Positions 7,797-16,739 of a stretch of 64,000 nt of DNA are shown here, in pieces (position 1 is the first letter of the stretch; every line of letters starts with the position of its first letter). Under the pieces are notes generated by a model. The model was not told where the DNA came from. It worked only from the letters and a program-made list of their open reading frames with translations, and did not search any database. This DNA comes from Halomonas sp. TD01 (lineage in GTDB: Bacteria > Pseudomonadota > Gammaproteobacteria > Pseudomonadales > Halomonadaceae): positions 2,294,001-2,358,000 of the forward strand of contig NZ_OV350343.1 of NCBI RefSeq assembly GCF_923868895.1, in the 5' to 3' direction. Made by a program: the position numbers and the translations under genes.

Positions 7797-7980
7797 TTTC
7801 TAAATGTTTTACCTCAAACAGGGGGTTACAAGTCCCTTGGCATGCAGTTGACCTTTCCCCAAAACTGACACCATCAAGCAATAATCTACCTGCCTGTATT
7901 AGCTTCCTGCTTTATTTTGCGCGTACCCATAAAAAGTTTCTGAAATACTTTCTTGTAGTGGCTTTTTAAACCACTAGCAC
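7797..7980. other. Intergenic, nothing recognised
   Basis: The DNA between the tRNA remnant and the next gene shows no supported gene. Together with 7580-7748, which is also empty apart from an unassigned promoter-like AT-rich patch, it makes about 350 bp of non-coding sequence around the remnant. Confidence 0.4.
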
Positions 7981-8181
7981 TTACTTCTTTTTATTGCGCA
8001 TAAATGGAAAGATTTTGGCCATGGCGTCATTGATCACTTGATCGAGCGGTTTGTGCTCTAAGCTCACGGCGGCTCTGGCGGCGGTATACGTTCCTTTGTA
8101 TTCTCGCGCTATTTCACTGTCAGTCATGCTATCGGGTAGTTGCTCTTTTTCTCGAATGGCGTTGATGACGTCCTTATTCAT
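7981..8181 (-). CDS. Small hypothetical protein (66 aa)
   Basis: A 66-residue protein starting MNKDVINAIREKEQLPDSMT, with a polar N-terminus, a predicted helical body and a basic C-terminus (FPFMRNKKK). The start at 8181 is preferred over 8217 because GGGAG lies at a suitable distance upstream. The internal phrase TDSEIAREYKGTYTAARAAV has the look of a short helix-turn-helix, but I recognise no family. It stands alone between the tRNA remnant and the Crp/Fnr genes. Coding status is likely but unproven. Confidence 0.5.
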   Translation of the reverse strand: MNKDVINAIREKEQLPDSMTDSEIAREYKGTYTAARAAVSLEHKPLDQVINDAMAKIFPFMRNKKK

Positions 8182-8380
8182 ACCGCTCTCCCAGTAATGC
8201 AGTGGTTTAACCAGCATAGTGCATAACGGCCAATATCAGGCTTCAGCATGAATTCAGGACAAAGGCTACCCGCAGCGTAAAGGCAGGACGAAAGGGGCAT
8301 ATGTCTGATGGCTTACATCGCCGCTTACGTCAGAGATGCCTAGCTGCCTTATCAGCAAATTGTTGTGTTGGCTATAATGG

Positions 8381-9097
8381 TTATTCTTTTAATATCAATA
8401 TCTTGGAATACAGTGCGCAGTCGTCGGCATAGCATTTACAGGACGCTTCGATCAGTCCTTGTCGGTCAATAACGATGATTTCTCCGCGACGATAGCGGAT
8501 AAGGCCGCGTGTCTGCAGGGCAATGGCCGCTAGCGTAATCCCTGCGCGTCGAACGCCTAGCATCATGGCTAGAAACTCGTGGGTCAGCTGCAGGCTATCT
8601 GTCTTGGCGCGGTCATGGGTCATTAATAGCCAGCGAGCGAGTCGCTCTTCAATTCGGTGAAAATGAATGCAAGCTGCTGAGTTAGCCAGTTGGTTCATGA
8701 CCACATAGAGGTATCGTTTCAGGCGTTGATGCAATACAGGACTACTTAACAGGAGCCGTTGAAAGCTGGCGGCGTTAATGCGTAGGGCTAGCCCTTCACC
8801 TTGAACTAATGCAAGTAGGGGGGCTTCTTCGACGCCGAGTACCAGAGAAATACCTAGCATGCCCTCACGTCCTGCCATCGCGACTTCAAGTCGGCTATCC
8901 ACATTTAGAATGACGATCTGTGAAATGAAGCTGTTGATGGGGAAGTAGGCGTGGGTGACTGTGTCGGTAGGCTGAAACAGTACTTCGCCAAACGCTAGCG
9001 GCACGGTTTCGCAACTGGCCATAAAAGCGTCCCGCTCAGCGGTAGGCAGATCAGCAAGAAGGTGGTTGGCATCGGCAGCGTGAAAAATAGACGTCAT
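8381..9097 (-). CDS. Crp/Fnr-family transcriptional regulator
   Basis: A 238-residue regulator with an N-terminal cyclic-nucleotide-binding-like beta-barrel (about 15-130: VLFQPTDTVTHAYFPINSFI, MAGREGMLGISLVLG) and a C-terminal winged helix (about 150-225: LTHEFLAMMLGVRRAGITLA, LIRYRRGEIIVIDRQGL). It lacks the N-terminal cysteine cluster of FNR and no clear cAMP-contact arginine-serine pair is visible, so the ligand is unknown. A paralogue of the same architecture lies about 200 bp upstream on the same strand. Confidence 0.85.
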   Translation of the reverse strand: MTSIFHAADANHLLADLPTAERDAFMASCETVPLAFGEVLFQPTDTVTHAYFPINSFISQIVILNVDSRLEVAMAGREGMLGISLVLGVEEAPLLALVQGEGLALRINAASFQRLLLSSPVLHQRLKRYLYVVMNQLANSAACIHFHRIEERLARWLLMTHDRAKTDSLQLTHEFLAMMLGVRRAGITLAAIALQTRGLIRYRRGEIIVIDRQGLIEASCKCYADDCALYSKILILKE

Positions 9098-9294
9098 GTG
9101 CCTCTCCGGTTAAAAGAACCTGGCAAACGGCACAATGAGGGTAATTATCATTTTGATGTCGGCTGCAGATGTACCGTTATTTGTTTTTAACGATGCATCT
9201 GCATATTAACATTGGGTGAATCAAGCGTCGGCACGCTAGCGTACATAACTCGCTAACACTGTTAGCATTATGGTGGCGACCTCGCTTCTGTCGC

Positions 9295-10014
9295 TCACAT
9301 AACGTTATGGTGGTTTAACAAGCGGTCATACTCGTCCTTAACGACCGAATAGCACTCGCAAACTCGCTCTTCTAGGCCTAGTCGGTCAAGCACGTTGATA
9401 TGCCCTCGGTGGTAGGAGATCAGGCCAGCCCTTTGCAGCTTACCCGCCGCTTCGGTGACTCCCTCGCGACGAACGCCCAGCATATTGGCAATTAACTCCT
9501 GAGTCATAATCAGTTCATTGCCATGCAATCGGTCAAGGCTGAGCAGCAGCCAGCGGCATAGCTGTTGGTCGAGGTTGTGATGGCGATTGCAAACTGCCGT
9601 TTGCGCCATTTGTGTCAGCAGAGCTTGGGTATAGCGCAGCAGCAGTCGCTGCATGGGGCCAGCGCGGTAAAATTCGTTTTTGAGCAATTGGCCTTTTAGG
9701 CGTATCGCTTTCCCGGCACTCTGTACAATCGCTCGGCTGGGCGTGGTCTCACCCCCCATAAACAGCGACACGCCCACCACGCCTTCATAGCCTACAACGG
9801 CAATTTCCGTAGAGGCACCATTCTCCATCACGCACAGCAGCGAGACGATGGAGTCCAGAGGAAAATAGACATGGTGCATGTGTTGCCCCGACTCACACAG
9901 CGATTGACCCAGGGTAAGTGTCACTTCCTCAAAATGAGGCAAGAGGCGATTCAGTTCATCTTCCGGCAATAAACCAAGCAACGCATTTTGCTGAAAATCA
10001 CGTGGTTCAAGCAT
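9295..10014 (-). CDS. Crp/Fnr-family transcriptional regulator, paralogue
   Basis: A 239-residue regulator with the same two-domain layout as its neighbour: an effector domain with YFPLDSIVSLLCVMENGAST and VVGYEGVVGVSLFMGGETTP, then a winged helix with MTQELIANMLGVRREGVTEA and LISYHRGHINVLDRLGLEER. The start at 10014 (MLEPRDFQQNALLGLLPEDE) is chosen over 10122 because AGGGGAG lies just upstream and the extension is not family-like. Both paralogues end with a Cys-x-Cys-Tyr motif (CKCY in the first, CECY here). No iron-sulfur cluster motif is seen. The signal is unknown. Confidence 0.85.
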   Translation of the reverse strand: MLEPRDFQQNALLGLLPEDELNRLLPHFEEVTLTLGQSLCESGQHMHHVYFPLDSIVSLLCVMENGASTEIAVVGYEGVVGVSLFMGGETTPSRAIVQSAGKAIRLKGQLLKNEFYRAGPMQRLLLRYTQALLTQMAQTAVCNRHHNLDQQLCRWLLLSLDRLHGNELIMTQELIANMLGVRREGVTEAAGKLQRAGLISYHRGHINVLDRLGLEERVCECYSVVKDEYDRLLNHHNVM

Positions 10015-10374
10015 TGAATCTCCCCTTATCCTTAACTGACGCGCCGCTTCTGATGAAAAGTCGTCCACCTTGAGGTGCCGAATTGTGTGTTTTAGGGTTG
10101 GCCACCTCAAGTTGATAGGCACATATCTTTTAAGTATAGAGTGCTTGGAAATAAACTCTGTACGTTATCGCACATAGCGTTCATTTAAGTAGGCGTAGAA
10201 GCGGTAATTTTTTGGGCTGTGAGTATTTTGCAACTGTGTACGCCAGCGCACAGTGAGTGATTGAATTAGCGCCTAATGTCAATATCAGTGTGGCAACGGA
10301 TATGCCTAAACAGGATGTTGCACTGCGCGCTGCAAGGAATGCAGCGCTAACCTTACCCTTGGACACGGCTACAC

Positions 10375-11403
10375 ATGGATAAAAACGTCATGCTGTACGG
10401 TGGTCACCAAAGCAATAACGCCCAGACGACAGAAAATGATGCCGAGCAAGTTGCCGATGAGCGATTGCGAAGTGTCGAGAATGCCCTGCAAGTAGAAAGG
10501 GGGTGGGCTAAAGCAACACTAAATTCAATCGGTGATGCTGTTTTGACGACCGATTTGAGCGCCAGAGTTACCTATCTGAACCGTGTCGCTGAAGCGTTGA
10601 CCGGTTGGGCAAGTGTAGAGGCGCTTGGTAAATCAATTGATCAGGTCTTAAAGCTCATCAATATCCGAACTAACGAGCCTGCGCCTAACCCAGCGCTAAG
10701 GGCGATAGAAGAAAATCGTACGGTAGGGTTGGCGCTGGACTGCGTTTTGATTCGCCAGGATGGTAGTCAGCTGGAAATAGAAGATTCGGCGGCTCCTATT
10801 CATGATAGCCATGGTGTTACGGTAGGCGCGGTGATTGTATTTCATGATGCCAAGCACTCTTTAACTCGCGCAGAGCAACTAGCCTATCAGGCCCATTATG
10901 ATGCTCTAACCAAACTGCCTAATCGTTTTCTATTTGCAGAGCATCTTGCTCGCGCTATCCGTTTAGCAAAACGCCACGATCATTATGTCGCGCTGTTATA
11001 TTTAGATATCGATAATTTTAAGTGCATCAATGATTCACTTGGCCATGCTGTTGGCGACAGTTTGTTGCAGTTCGTCGCTACTTGTCTCGTTGAGTGCGTG
11101 CGCGATACAGACTGTGTGTGTCGGCAGGGTGGAGATGAGTTTATAGTGTTGCTTAGCGAAATTGAAAAACTAACCGATGCTGCCAGGGTAGCAGAAAAAA
11201 TCCTTCGGGCATTAGCGATGCCATGTAATGTTGGTCACTATGAGCTAGGCATTAGTGTCAGTATCGGGATCAGCTTCTATCCCGATCATGGGTTAAATGA
11301 ATATAGTTTGCTCGAGAATGCTGATACCGCTATGTATCGTGCAAAGAAAAGCGGTCGAAACCAATGTCAAGTATTTAGTCATGATATGAACAACAAGAAC
11401 TGA
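10375..11403 (+). CDS. PAS-GGDEF diguanylate cyclase
   Basis: A 342-residue protein making c-di-GMP from GTP. A PAS sensor domain spans about residues 40-160 (LNSIGDAVLTTDLSARVTYL, then ALTGWASVEALG). A GGDEF domain follows at about 172-338 (DALTKLPNRFLF, LYLDIDNFKCINDSLGHAVG). The active-site GGDEF is intact at 252-256, and the inhibitory-site RDTD is at 243-246, exactly five residues upstream, so product feedback is likely. There is no EAL domain and no membrane segment, so this appears to be a cytoplasmic synthase. It is transcribed away from the Crp/Fnr pair. Confidence 0.92.
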   Translation: MDKNVMLYGGHQSNNAQTTENDAEQVADERLRSVENALQVERGWAKATLNSIGDAVLTTDLSARVTYLNRVAEALTGWASVEALGKSIDQVLKLINIRTNEPAPNPALRAIEENRTVGLALDCVLIRQDGSQLEIEDSAAPIHDSHGVTVGAVIVFHDAKHSLTRAEQLAYQAHYDALTKLPNRFLFAEHLARAIRLAKRHDHYVALLYLDIDNFKCINDSLGHAVGDSLLQFVATCLVECVRDTDCVCRQGGDEFIVLLSEIEKLTDAARVAEKILRALAMPCNVGHYELGISVSIGISFYPDHGLNEYSLLENADTAMYRAKKSGRNQCQVFSHDMNNKN

Positions 11404-11474
11404 CAATGTAATCATAAAGAACGTTGAACCAGTTTCGATACCCATTCTATTAGTATTCACTAGACTCAAGGGTC

Positions 11475-11494
11475 ACGCCACGCTCGTGTGGCGT
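11475..11494 (+). terminator. Hairpin after the diguanylate cyclase gene
   Basis: ACGCCAC, a 6-base loop and GTGGCGT form a perfect 7-bp stem 70 bp after the GGDEF gene and 20 bp before the next start codon. There is no T run, so termination is uncertain. Confidence 0.35.
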
Positions 11495-11514
11495 TGTACG
11501 CCTGGGAGCTGGTT

Positions 11515-12864
11515 ATGACACGATTTTATCGCCGTTTTAGTGTGATGTTGCCACTTGCATTGCCCGCTTTGCTGCTTAGCTCAATGGCTCATGCGGATGC
11601 TCAGCAGGCGAGAGCCTCGGTATTAAGTGCTGAAGAGTCTGACCCTAACCGGCTAGGGTGGATGCAGGGTTTTCCTCCCGCGCCGGAGCGGGTGATTGGC
11701 CAGCCGGACTCCAACTACTTTAGCTTCCCCAAAATGCGCTGGACGGTGTGTCACTTCCGCGAACTACTGCCTACCAAGCAGGTTAGCCGTGGGTTGGGCG
11801 CGCCTGTGTCGCTCACCTACGCATTAGATGACGCGATAAACGACGTCACTTTCACCCCGATTGACGGTAGTGAGCCTATGTCGTGGCAGGCGTCGCTAAA
11901 CGAAAACTACACCGATGGTTTGCTGATTCTTCACCAGGGCCAGGTGGTGTATGAGACTTATTCAGGCTGTTTAGATGAAGCGGGCCAGCACGGCGCTATG
12001 TCGGTGACTAAATCCATGACCGGCTTACTAGGTGAAATTCTGGTGGCCGAAGGCGTATTAGATGAGCAGGCGTTGGTAGGTGATATTCTGCCGGAATTAA
12101 CCGACAGTGCTTTTGGTAATGCCACTGTAAAACAGCTGCTTGAGATGACCACAGGCCTTGCTTACAGCGAAGATTACAGTGATCCCAACGCTGAAATCTG
12201 GGCCTACAATGCGGCGGCAAGCCCGCTTCCCAAGCCAGACGATTACACTGGGCCGCGCACCTATTATGAGTATTTAGCGACGGTACAGCCGGAAGGTGAG
12301 CATGGGCAGGTTTTTGGCTATAAAACGATTAATACCGATGCACTTGGGTGGGTGGTCGCGCGCACGACGGGTGAATCGGTGGCGTCACTATTGTCATCGC
12401 GTCTTTGGCAGCGGTTGGGCATGGAGCAGGATGCCTACTTTACCGTGGACTCCATTGGTACGCCGTTCGCAGGTGGCGGTTTGAGTGCGGGCCTTCGAGA
12501 TATGGCCCGAGTCGGGCAGTTGGTGCTCAATGACGGCGTATTGGATGGTGAGCAGCTATTTCCTGCAGCGGCTGTTGAGCGCATTCGACAAGGCGGCGAC
12601 AGGGAAGCGTTTGCGGCCGCGGGTTACCGTTATTTACCGGGCGGCAGTTACCGTGGCATGTGGTGGTCTCTGCATAACGAGCATGGTGCCTTTGCCGCAA
12701 GAGGCGTGCATGGGCAAACCATTTATATTGATCCCACCGCTGAGATGGTGATTGTGCGCTTTGCATCGCACCCGGTAGCGGGCAATGCGGCTAACGATCC
12801 TACGTCGCTACCCGCCTACCAAGCCGTAGCGGAATACTTGATGGAAAAAGTGGATCCGCGTTAA
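11515..12864 (+). CDS. Exported serine hydrolase, beta-lactamase class C fold
   Basis: A 449-residue protein with a Sec signal peptide (cleavage after SSMAHA, about residue 27) and a class C beta-lactamase/DD-peptidase-like domain. SVTK at 163-166 supplies the nucleophile serine and lysine, YSED at about 217 the tyrosine, and the HGQT near residue 408 stands where KTG-like motifs occur. Such proteins act as esterases, peptidases or amide hydrolases, and the substrate cannot be read from sequence. The start at 11515 is preferred because it gives a proper signal peptide and follows GGGAG. Its stop overlaps the convergent azlD stop by 4 bp. Confidence 0.85.
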   Translation: MTRFYRRFSVMLPLALPALLLSSMAHADAQQARASVLSAEESDPNRLGWMQGFPPAPERVIGQPDSNYFSFPKMRWTVCHFRELLPTKQVSRGLGAPVSLTYALDDAINDVTFTPIDGSEPMSWQASLNENYTDGLLILHQGQVVYETYSGCLDEAGQHGAMSVTKSMTGLLGEILVAEGVLDEQALVGDILPELTDSAFGNATVKQLLEMTTGLAYSEDYSDPNAEIWAYNAAASPLPKPDDYTGPRTYYEYLATVQPEGEHGQVFGYKTINTDALGWVVARTTGESVASLLSSRLWQRLGMEQDAYFTVDSIGTPFAGGGLSAGLRDMARVGQLVLNDGVLDGEQLFPAAAVERIRQGGDREAFAAAGYRYLPGGSYRGMWWSLHNEHGAFAARGVHGQTIYIDPTAEMVIVRFASHPVAGNAANDPTSLPAYQAVAEYLMEKVDPR

Positions 12865-13193
12865 AGCGTCGCTATTATCTCTACTAAACCAAACGTCGTA
12901 ACGCCAGCAGCCACTGGCCAGCCTAAAGAGCGTAACCGCCACCACACCAGCAGCGTGACGGAAAGCCCAATGGCGGTGGCTAGCCAGGAAATGGCGTTTG
13001 GGTTAACGGGCACAATGGAAACCCCCAGCACGGCGGCAATCATTAATGGCCCAAGAATACCCAGCCACTGGGGCATTGTATTAATGCCCGTGTCGCTGCC
13101 CAATCGGCGCTGCATCCACAAGAAGGGCACCACGCGCATCAGCAGGGTGCCAATAGCGCAAACCGCGACGGCTAGCCATAGCTCAATACTCAT
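12861..13193 (-). CDS. azlD: AzlD-family branched-chain amino acid exporter small subunit
   Basis: A 110-residue membrane protein with about four helices (MSIELWLAVAVCAIGTLLMR, then PQWLGILGPLMIAAVLGVSI). AzlD proteins pair with AzlC to export branched-chain amino acids or analogues. The start at 13193 overlaps the end of azlC by 4 bp. The longer frame from 13235 lies within azlC and is rejected. It is the last gene of a regulator-azlC-azlD operon. Confidence 0.88.
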   Translation of the reverse strand: MSIELWLAVAVCAIGTLLMRVVPFLWMQRRLGSDTGINTMPQWLGILGPLMIAAVLGVSIVPVNPNAISWLATAIGLSVTLLVWWRLRSLGWPVAAGVTTFGLVEIIATL

Positions 13194-13912
13194 GATGTGC
13201 GCCTCCGTGTTTGGAATTTGACCATGTAGAAGCACAGCGCGCCGCAGGCAGCGGCGAGCGGAATAGCCACATTACTCCACCCCGAGAGGGTCAAGCCCAG
13301 TGCGGCCAGAATGGCGCACCCCATGGCGGCTGCCCAGCGTTTATCGGTGAATCGTGGTGCTACCATGGTTAGAAATAGCGCGGGCAGCGCGAAAGGCATG
13401 ATCTCTCCCAGCAGCGGCCAACGTGCGGTAAACGCTCCACCCGCGGTGGCACCGACAGACGTTCCTACAATCCATGCGCCCCAGGCCAGTAACGATGCAC
13501 CCACAAACCAGCTAAAACGCTTAGCGTCAGGCAGTTGTGGAAGCCGAGTTAAGGCCAGTGCAAACACCTGGTCGGTTAGGCCGTGCATTAGCCAAGGCCA
13601 GTGGCGGCTGCGCGGTAGCAGTCCGGCTAGGTTAGGGCCGTATACCACATGGCGCACATTAATTAGCAGCGTCATCGCCACCACCAGCCATAGCGGTGCA
13701 CCGGTGGCAATCATGCCCACAAACAGAAACTGCGAAGCGCCGGCGTAAATCAGTGCGGATATAGCGGTGGCTTCTAGGGTGCTAAAGCCTGCTTGGCTAG
13801 CCACTAAACCAAACGATAGTGCCACTGGTATGTAGCCACCCAATAGGGGAATGGCTTCGCGTACGCCTTGCAGCGCGCTACGCCACGGCGAGTGGCTGGC
13901 AAGTTGGTTCAT
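13190..13912 (-). CDS. azlC: AzlC-family branched-chain amino acid exporter large subunit
   Basis: A 240-residue membrane protein with the AzlC signature (EAIPLLGGYIPVALSFGLVA, ALIYAGASQFLFVGMIATGA, RHVVYGPNLAGLLP). With AzlD it forms a two-component amino acid exporter (LIV-E family). Its start overlaps the end of the XRE-cupin regulator gene by 4 bp and its end overlaps azlD. The three genes therefore look translationally coupled. The exported compound is presumably branched-chain amino acids or toxic analogues, by family. Confidence 0.9.
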   Translation of the reverse strand: MNQLASHSPWRSALQGVREAIPLLGGYIPVALSFGLVASQAGFSTLEATAISALIYAGASQFLFVGMIATGAPLWLVVAMTLLINVRHVVYGPNLAGLLPRSRHWPWLMHGLTDQVFALALTRLPQLPDAKRFSWFVGASLLAWGAWIVGTSVGATAGGAFTARWPLLGEIMPFALPALFLTMVAPRFTDKRWAAAMGCAILAALGLTLSGWSNVAIPLAAACGALCFYMVKFQTRRRTS

Positions 13913-14439
13913 GGTGCATCTCCCGGTTCGCCGTAAGTAACGGTGAGTAGTAGGGTGGCCTCATGGTCTTGGGTGCGGTAGCAGTGTGGCTGGTCGGCGG
14001 GAAACGTTTTGGTCTCTCCAGGCGTTAGCACTGTGGTGGCTCCCTCTGGACCTACTTCTAACCAGCCGCTAATCAGGGTCAGCGTTTCTTGAGTACCCCG
14101 TGTATGAGCTTCAGCGTGGCGCAGGGTATGGGGAGCACAACGCATCCAGTAAGCATCTACCTGGGGCACGCCTTTTCCCTGATCAATCAGCTGCACCTGC
14201 ACGCCATCTTCCCCGAGAGGCACATTAATGGGGGCAACCAACGTGCCGAAGGGAACGTTAAGCTGTACTGCCAACCGCCAGATAGTATCCAGAGTTGGAT
14301 TGCCGTTGCCTTGCTCAAGGCGGCATAGGTTCGATTTGGCAATACCCGCTTTATTGGCTAAATGCGACAGCGACCAACCACGCGCTTGGCGAAGAGACTG
14401 CAAATGCTGGCCTAGGGTGCTTAGTGAGTGCTCATCCAT
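13909..14439 (-). CDS. XRE-family regulator with cupin sensor domain
   Basis: A 176-residue regulator. The N-terminal helix-turn-helix is at about 10-65 (LQSLRQARGWSLSHLANKAG then IAKSNLCRLEQGNGNPTLDT). The C-terminal cupin beta-barrel is at about 100-170 (TQETLTLISGWLEVGPEG, LTPGETKTFPADQPHCYRT). Family members bind a small ligand in the cupin and often control an adjacent transporter. The gene leads into azlC by a 4-bp overlap, so it likely regulates that operon and itself. A large palindrome begins 9 bp upstream of its start. Confidence 0.88.
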   Translation of the reverse strand: MDEHSLSTLGQHLQSLRQARGWSLSHLANKAGIAKSNLCRLEQGNGNPTLDTIWRLAVQLNVPFGTLVAPINVPLGEDGVQVQLIDQGKGVPQVDAYWMRCAPHTLRHAEAHTRGTQETLTLISGWLEVGPEGATTVLTPGETKTFPADQPHCYRTQDHEATLLLTVTYGEPGDAP

Positions 14440-14447
14440 TCGGTTAT

Positions 14448-14491
14448 CTCGCTGTTCCTTTTATAGAACGTTCTATATAAGGAACAGCGAG
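14448..14491. promoter_or_regulatory. 44-bp near-perfect palindrome, candidate operator
   Basis: The core TATAGAACGTTCTATA (14462-14477) is perfectly symmetrical. It is flanked by single T residues and then by perfect 13-bp arms, CTCGCTGTTCCTT on the left and AAGGAACAGCGAG on the right. 42 of 44 bases obey symmetry. It begins 9 bp upstream of the XRE-cupin gene and lies 18 bp beyond the stop of sstT. The position suits autoregulation. A terminator role is less likely because neither side has a T run. Confidence 0.7.
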
Positions 14492-14508
14492 AAGTCAATC
14501 ATGTTGCG

Positions 14509-15744
14509 TTATAACGTGTGGTCAGAACCGGAGGGTTGCTGGGCTCGGCAGGCGGCAGCAGTGAACAGCACATCGGTTGATGAATTAAGTGCGGTTTCGG
14601 TCGCGTCCTGTACCACGCTGATGACAAATCCAATCGCCACCGCTTGCATAGCGACTTCTGTAGGAATACCAAACAGGTTAGCGGCCATTGGAATGAGCAT
14701 GAGCGAACCACCGGCCACGCCTGAAACACCGCAGGCAGCCAGTGCAGACACTACGCACAGTAGTAGGGCAGTGGGGAAGTCGACGGTAATGCCTAGCGTA
14801 TGGGTGGTCGCCAATGTAATTACTGTTATGGTGATAGCGGCACCACACATGTTGATCGTCGCGCCGAGCGGAATTGAAATAGCGTAGGTGTCGGCATCCA
14901 GCTTTAGACGGCGGCACAGCTCTAAATTTACGGGAATATTCGCCGCAGAACTACGGGTGAAAAAGGCGGTGATGGCACTGCCGCGCAGGCAGGTGAACAC
15001 AAGTGGATAAGGATTCTGGCGGGTAGTGAAGTAAACGAGCAGTGGGTTGCTAACAAGAGCAACAAACAGCATACAGCCGACAATGACACCCAGCAGTTGA
15101 GCGTAGTTCAGCAATGCATCGACCCCTGACTCTGCCAAGGTTCCCGCGACTAAGCCAAAGATGCCAATCGGCGCCAATCGAATTACCAGTGTGACAATGC
15201 GGGTGATAGCAGTGGACAAATCGCTTAACGCTTGGCGGGTGGTATCGCTGGCTTGGCGTAGCGATAAACCAAGGCCAATGGCCCATGCCAGAATAGCGAT
15301 AAAGTTCGCCTCCATCAGCGCACTAATCGGGTTAGCCACGGCATTTAGTAACAGGTCTCTTAAAACGCTAAAAATATCCCCAGGCGGATTGCCGTCAATT
15401 TGCCCCGCATTTAATGAAAGTTCGGTGGGAAAAAGAAAACTTGCCGCCACTGCAATTAACGCAGCGATTAATGTACCTACCACATACAGTATGAGTACGG
15501 GGCGAATATGCGTTGGTTGACCTTGCTTGTGTGCGGCGATGGCAGCGGTAACCAGCACAAAGACCAAAATAGGGGCAACCGCTTGCAGTGCGGCAATAAA
15601 TAGCTGGCCAAGCAGTGCCACATTGCCTGCAATGTCCGGTGTGAAAAGGGCGATGAATACCCCGGCAACAATGCCAATTAAAATCTGCGGGATAAGGCCC
15701 AGCCGGAAAAGCGGCTGAAACACGGTGTAGACGGTGGCAATCAT
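14509..15744 (-). CDS. sstT: Sodium/serine-threonine symporter SstT
   Basis: A 411-residue symporter of the dicarboxylate/amino acid:cation family, close to E. coli SstT (414 residues). Diagnostic stretches include [55 protein letters not shown] and [17 protein letters not shown]. It imports serine and threonine with sodium. The start at 15744 ([20 protein letters not shown]) matches the family length. The upstream extension to 15948 is not family-like. It is transcribed towards the azl operon regulator. Confidence 0.93.
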   Translation of the reverse strand: MIATVYTVFQPLFRLGLIPQILIGIVAGVFIALFTPDIAGNVALLGQLFIAALQAVAPILVFVLVTAAIAAHKQGQPTHIRPVLILYVVGTLIAALIAVAASFLFPTELSLNAGQIDGNPPGDIFSVLRDLLLNAVANPISALMEANFIAILAWAIGLGLSLRQASDTTRQALSDLSTAITRIVTLVIRLAPIGIFGLVAGTLAESGVDALLNYAQLLGVIVGCMLFVALVSNPLLVYFTTRQNPYPLVFTCLRGSAITAFFTRSSAANIPVNLELCRRLKLDADTYAISIPLGATINMCGAAITITVITLATTHTLGITVDFPTALLLCVVSALAACGVSGVAGGSLMLIPMAANLFGIPTEVAMQAVAIGFVISVVQDATETALNSSTDVLFTAAACRAQQPSGSDHTL

Positions 15745-15987
15745 TGCGCGACTCTCAGGTAGTAGAAGGGGAAACGTTGCGGCGATAGGCCGTGGACGTG
15801 CCTGAAAGGGGCAGTATTCTACCAGCTGTGAGCATGATGCGGCGTAGCGTGCTAAAAACTCTTCAAAGCGCTCACTTAAATGAGTGGTTAGCGATATACT
15901 GCGCAAGTCGCTAGGTCTTGCTCTCTGTGACACCTCCAATGTGATCAACTGCTTCTCTCAAAAAGAAAAAGAACCAGGAGTTTATCA

Positions 15988-16317
15988 ATGCGCATTAACG
16001 TGTTATTAGCTGCACTGCTGATGCTGTGTAGTTCGTCGCTTGTCATGGCCGCCGACTATTACGTAGATATTACTAATCGTACGGGTTATACCCTCTACTA
16101 TATGTACGTAAGCCCTGCAGATTCGAAAAGCTGGGAAGAGGATGTGCTCGGCAATGACGTGCTGGTGGATGGTGGTACTCAGCGGGTGACGATTACGGGT
16201 TATGACAGTCCTATCTTCGATATTCGTTTAGTCGATGAAGAAGATGATAGCTACACCTTTTGGAATGTAGACGTATCAACTCAAGATCTGCTGGTGACGT
16301 TAGATAATTTAGACTAA
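15988..16317 (+). CDS. Small exported acidic protein, unknown function
   Basis: A 109-residue protein with a clear Sec signal peptide (MRINVLLAALLMLCSSSLVMAA, cleavage about residue 21-22). The mature domain of about 88 residues is acidic and aromatic (YYVDITNRTGYTLYYMYVSP, then TFWNVDVSTQDLLVTLDN), with alternating hydrophobicity suggesting a small beta-sandwich. It is presumably periplasmic or outer-surface. AGGAG sits 8 bp before the ATG. No family name is assigned. The acid-rich mature surface suits a salt-adapted organism. A terminator follows directly. Confidence 0.75.
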   Translation: MRINVLLAALLMLCSSSLVMAADYYVDITNRTGYTLYYMYVSPADSKSWEEDVLGNDVLVDGGTQRVTITGYDSPIFDIRLVDEEDDSYTFWNVDVSTQDLLVTLDNLD

Positions 16318-16327
16318 AAATTTTAAC

Positions 16328-16390
16328 CGGCTTGCCCCTTCCCAACAGCGACCTCGCTGATAATTCTTCGGGATAGGGGCGAGCCGTTTT
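16328..16390 (+). terminator. Terminator after the small exported protein gene
   Basis: CGGCTTGCCCCT pairs with AGGGGCGAGCCG (one G-T pair) around a loop that itself holds a smaller CAGCG/CGCTG hairpin. TTTT follows at 16387-16390. Confidence 0.7.
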
Positions 16391-16412
16391 GTTTCGTGCA
16401 CGTCGCTATTGC

Positions 16413-16739
16413 TTAAGCAATAGCCGGTATTTGAGAAACCACTTCGGCATTGGGACGGCGGCTTATCACGCTAGAAGATAATGACTCGGTACGATCAGGA
16501 CTAAACGTCACTAGATCGGTATAGGCCTGCTCGGTCAGACGAGTTACCTCTGGAGATACACCCCACTTCATCAACATTTCGTCGATATGCCGTTCAGCTG
16601 CTTTGAACTGGCCGCAATGACTTAGCAATTTGGCGATGGTGTAATCGCATTCTGGGGTATCAAACATTTCTTCCCTGATCTCTTGAATGGCCAGTTGGAG
16701 GCCTTTTCGGGAAATATCGCTTAACTGGTTAGGTTGCAT
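16413..16739 (-). CDS. Hypothetical protein (108 aa), helical
   Basis: A 108-residue soluble protein starting MQPNQLSDISRKGLQLAIQE. The first 75 residues look helical, with a pair of TPR-like helices (DYTIAKLLSHCGQFKAAERH). The tail is Ser/Arg-rich and probably disordered. I recognise no family. Its ATG lies 290 bp from the start side of the next upstream gene, and it converges on the terminator of the exported protein. Codon use is like the surrounding genes, so it is likely real. Confidence 0.55.
   Translation of the reverse strand: MQPNQLSDISRKGLQLAIQEIREEMFDTPECDYTIAKLLSHCGQFKAAERHIDEMLMKWGVSPEVTRLTEQAYTDLVTFSPDRTESLSSSVISRRPNAEVVSQIPAIA

Noticed and set aside
10181..10366. 61-residue minus-strand open frame upstream of the diguanylate cyclase gene
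   Set aside because: No ribosome site or family likeness, and it occupies the promoter region of the plus-strand gene.
14448..14491. Palindrome as an sstT terminator
   Set aside because: Neither strand has a T run after it. Its position just before a regulator gene fits an operator better.
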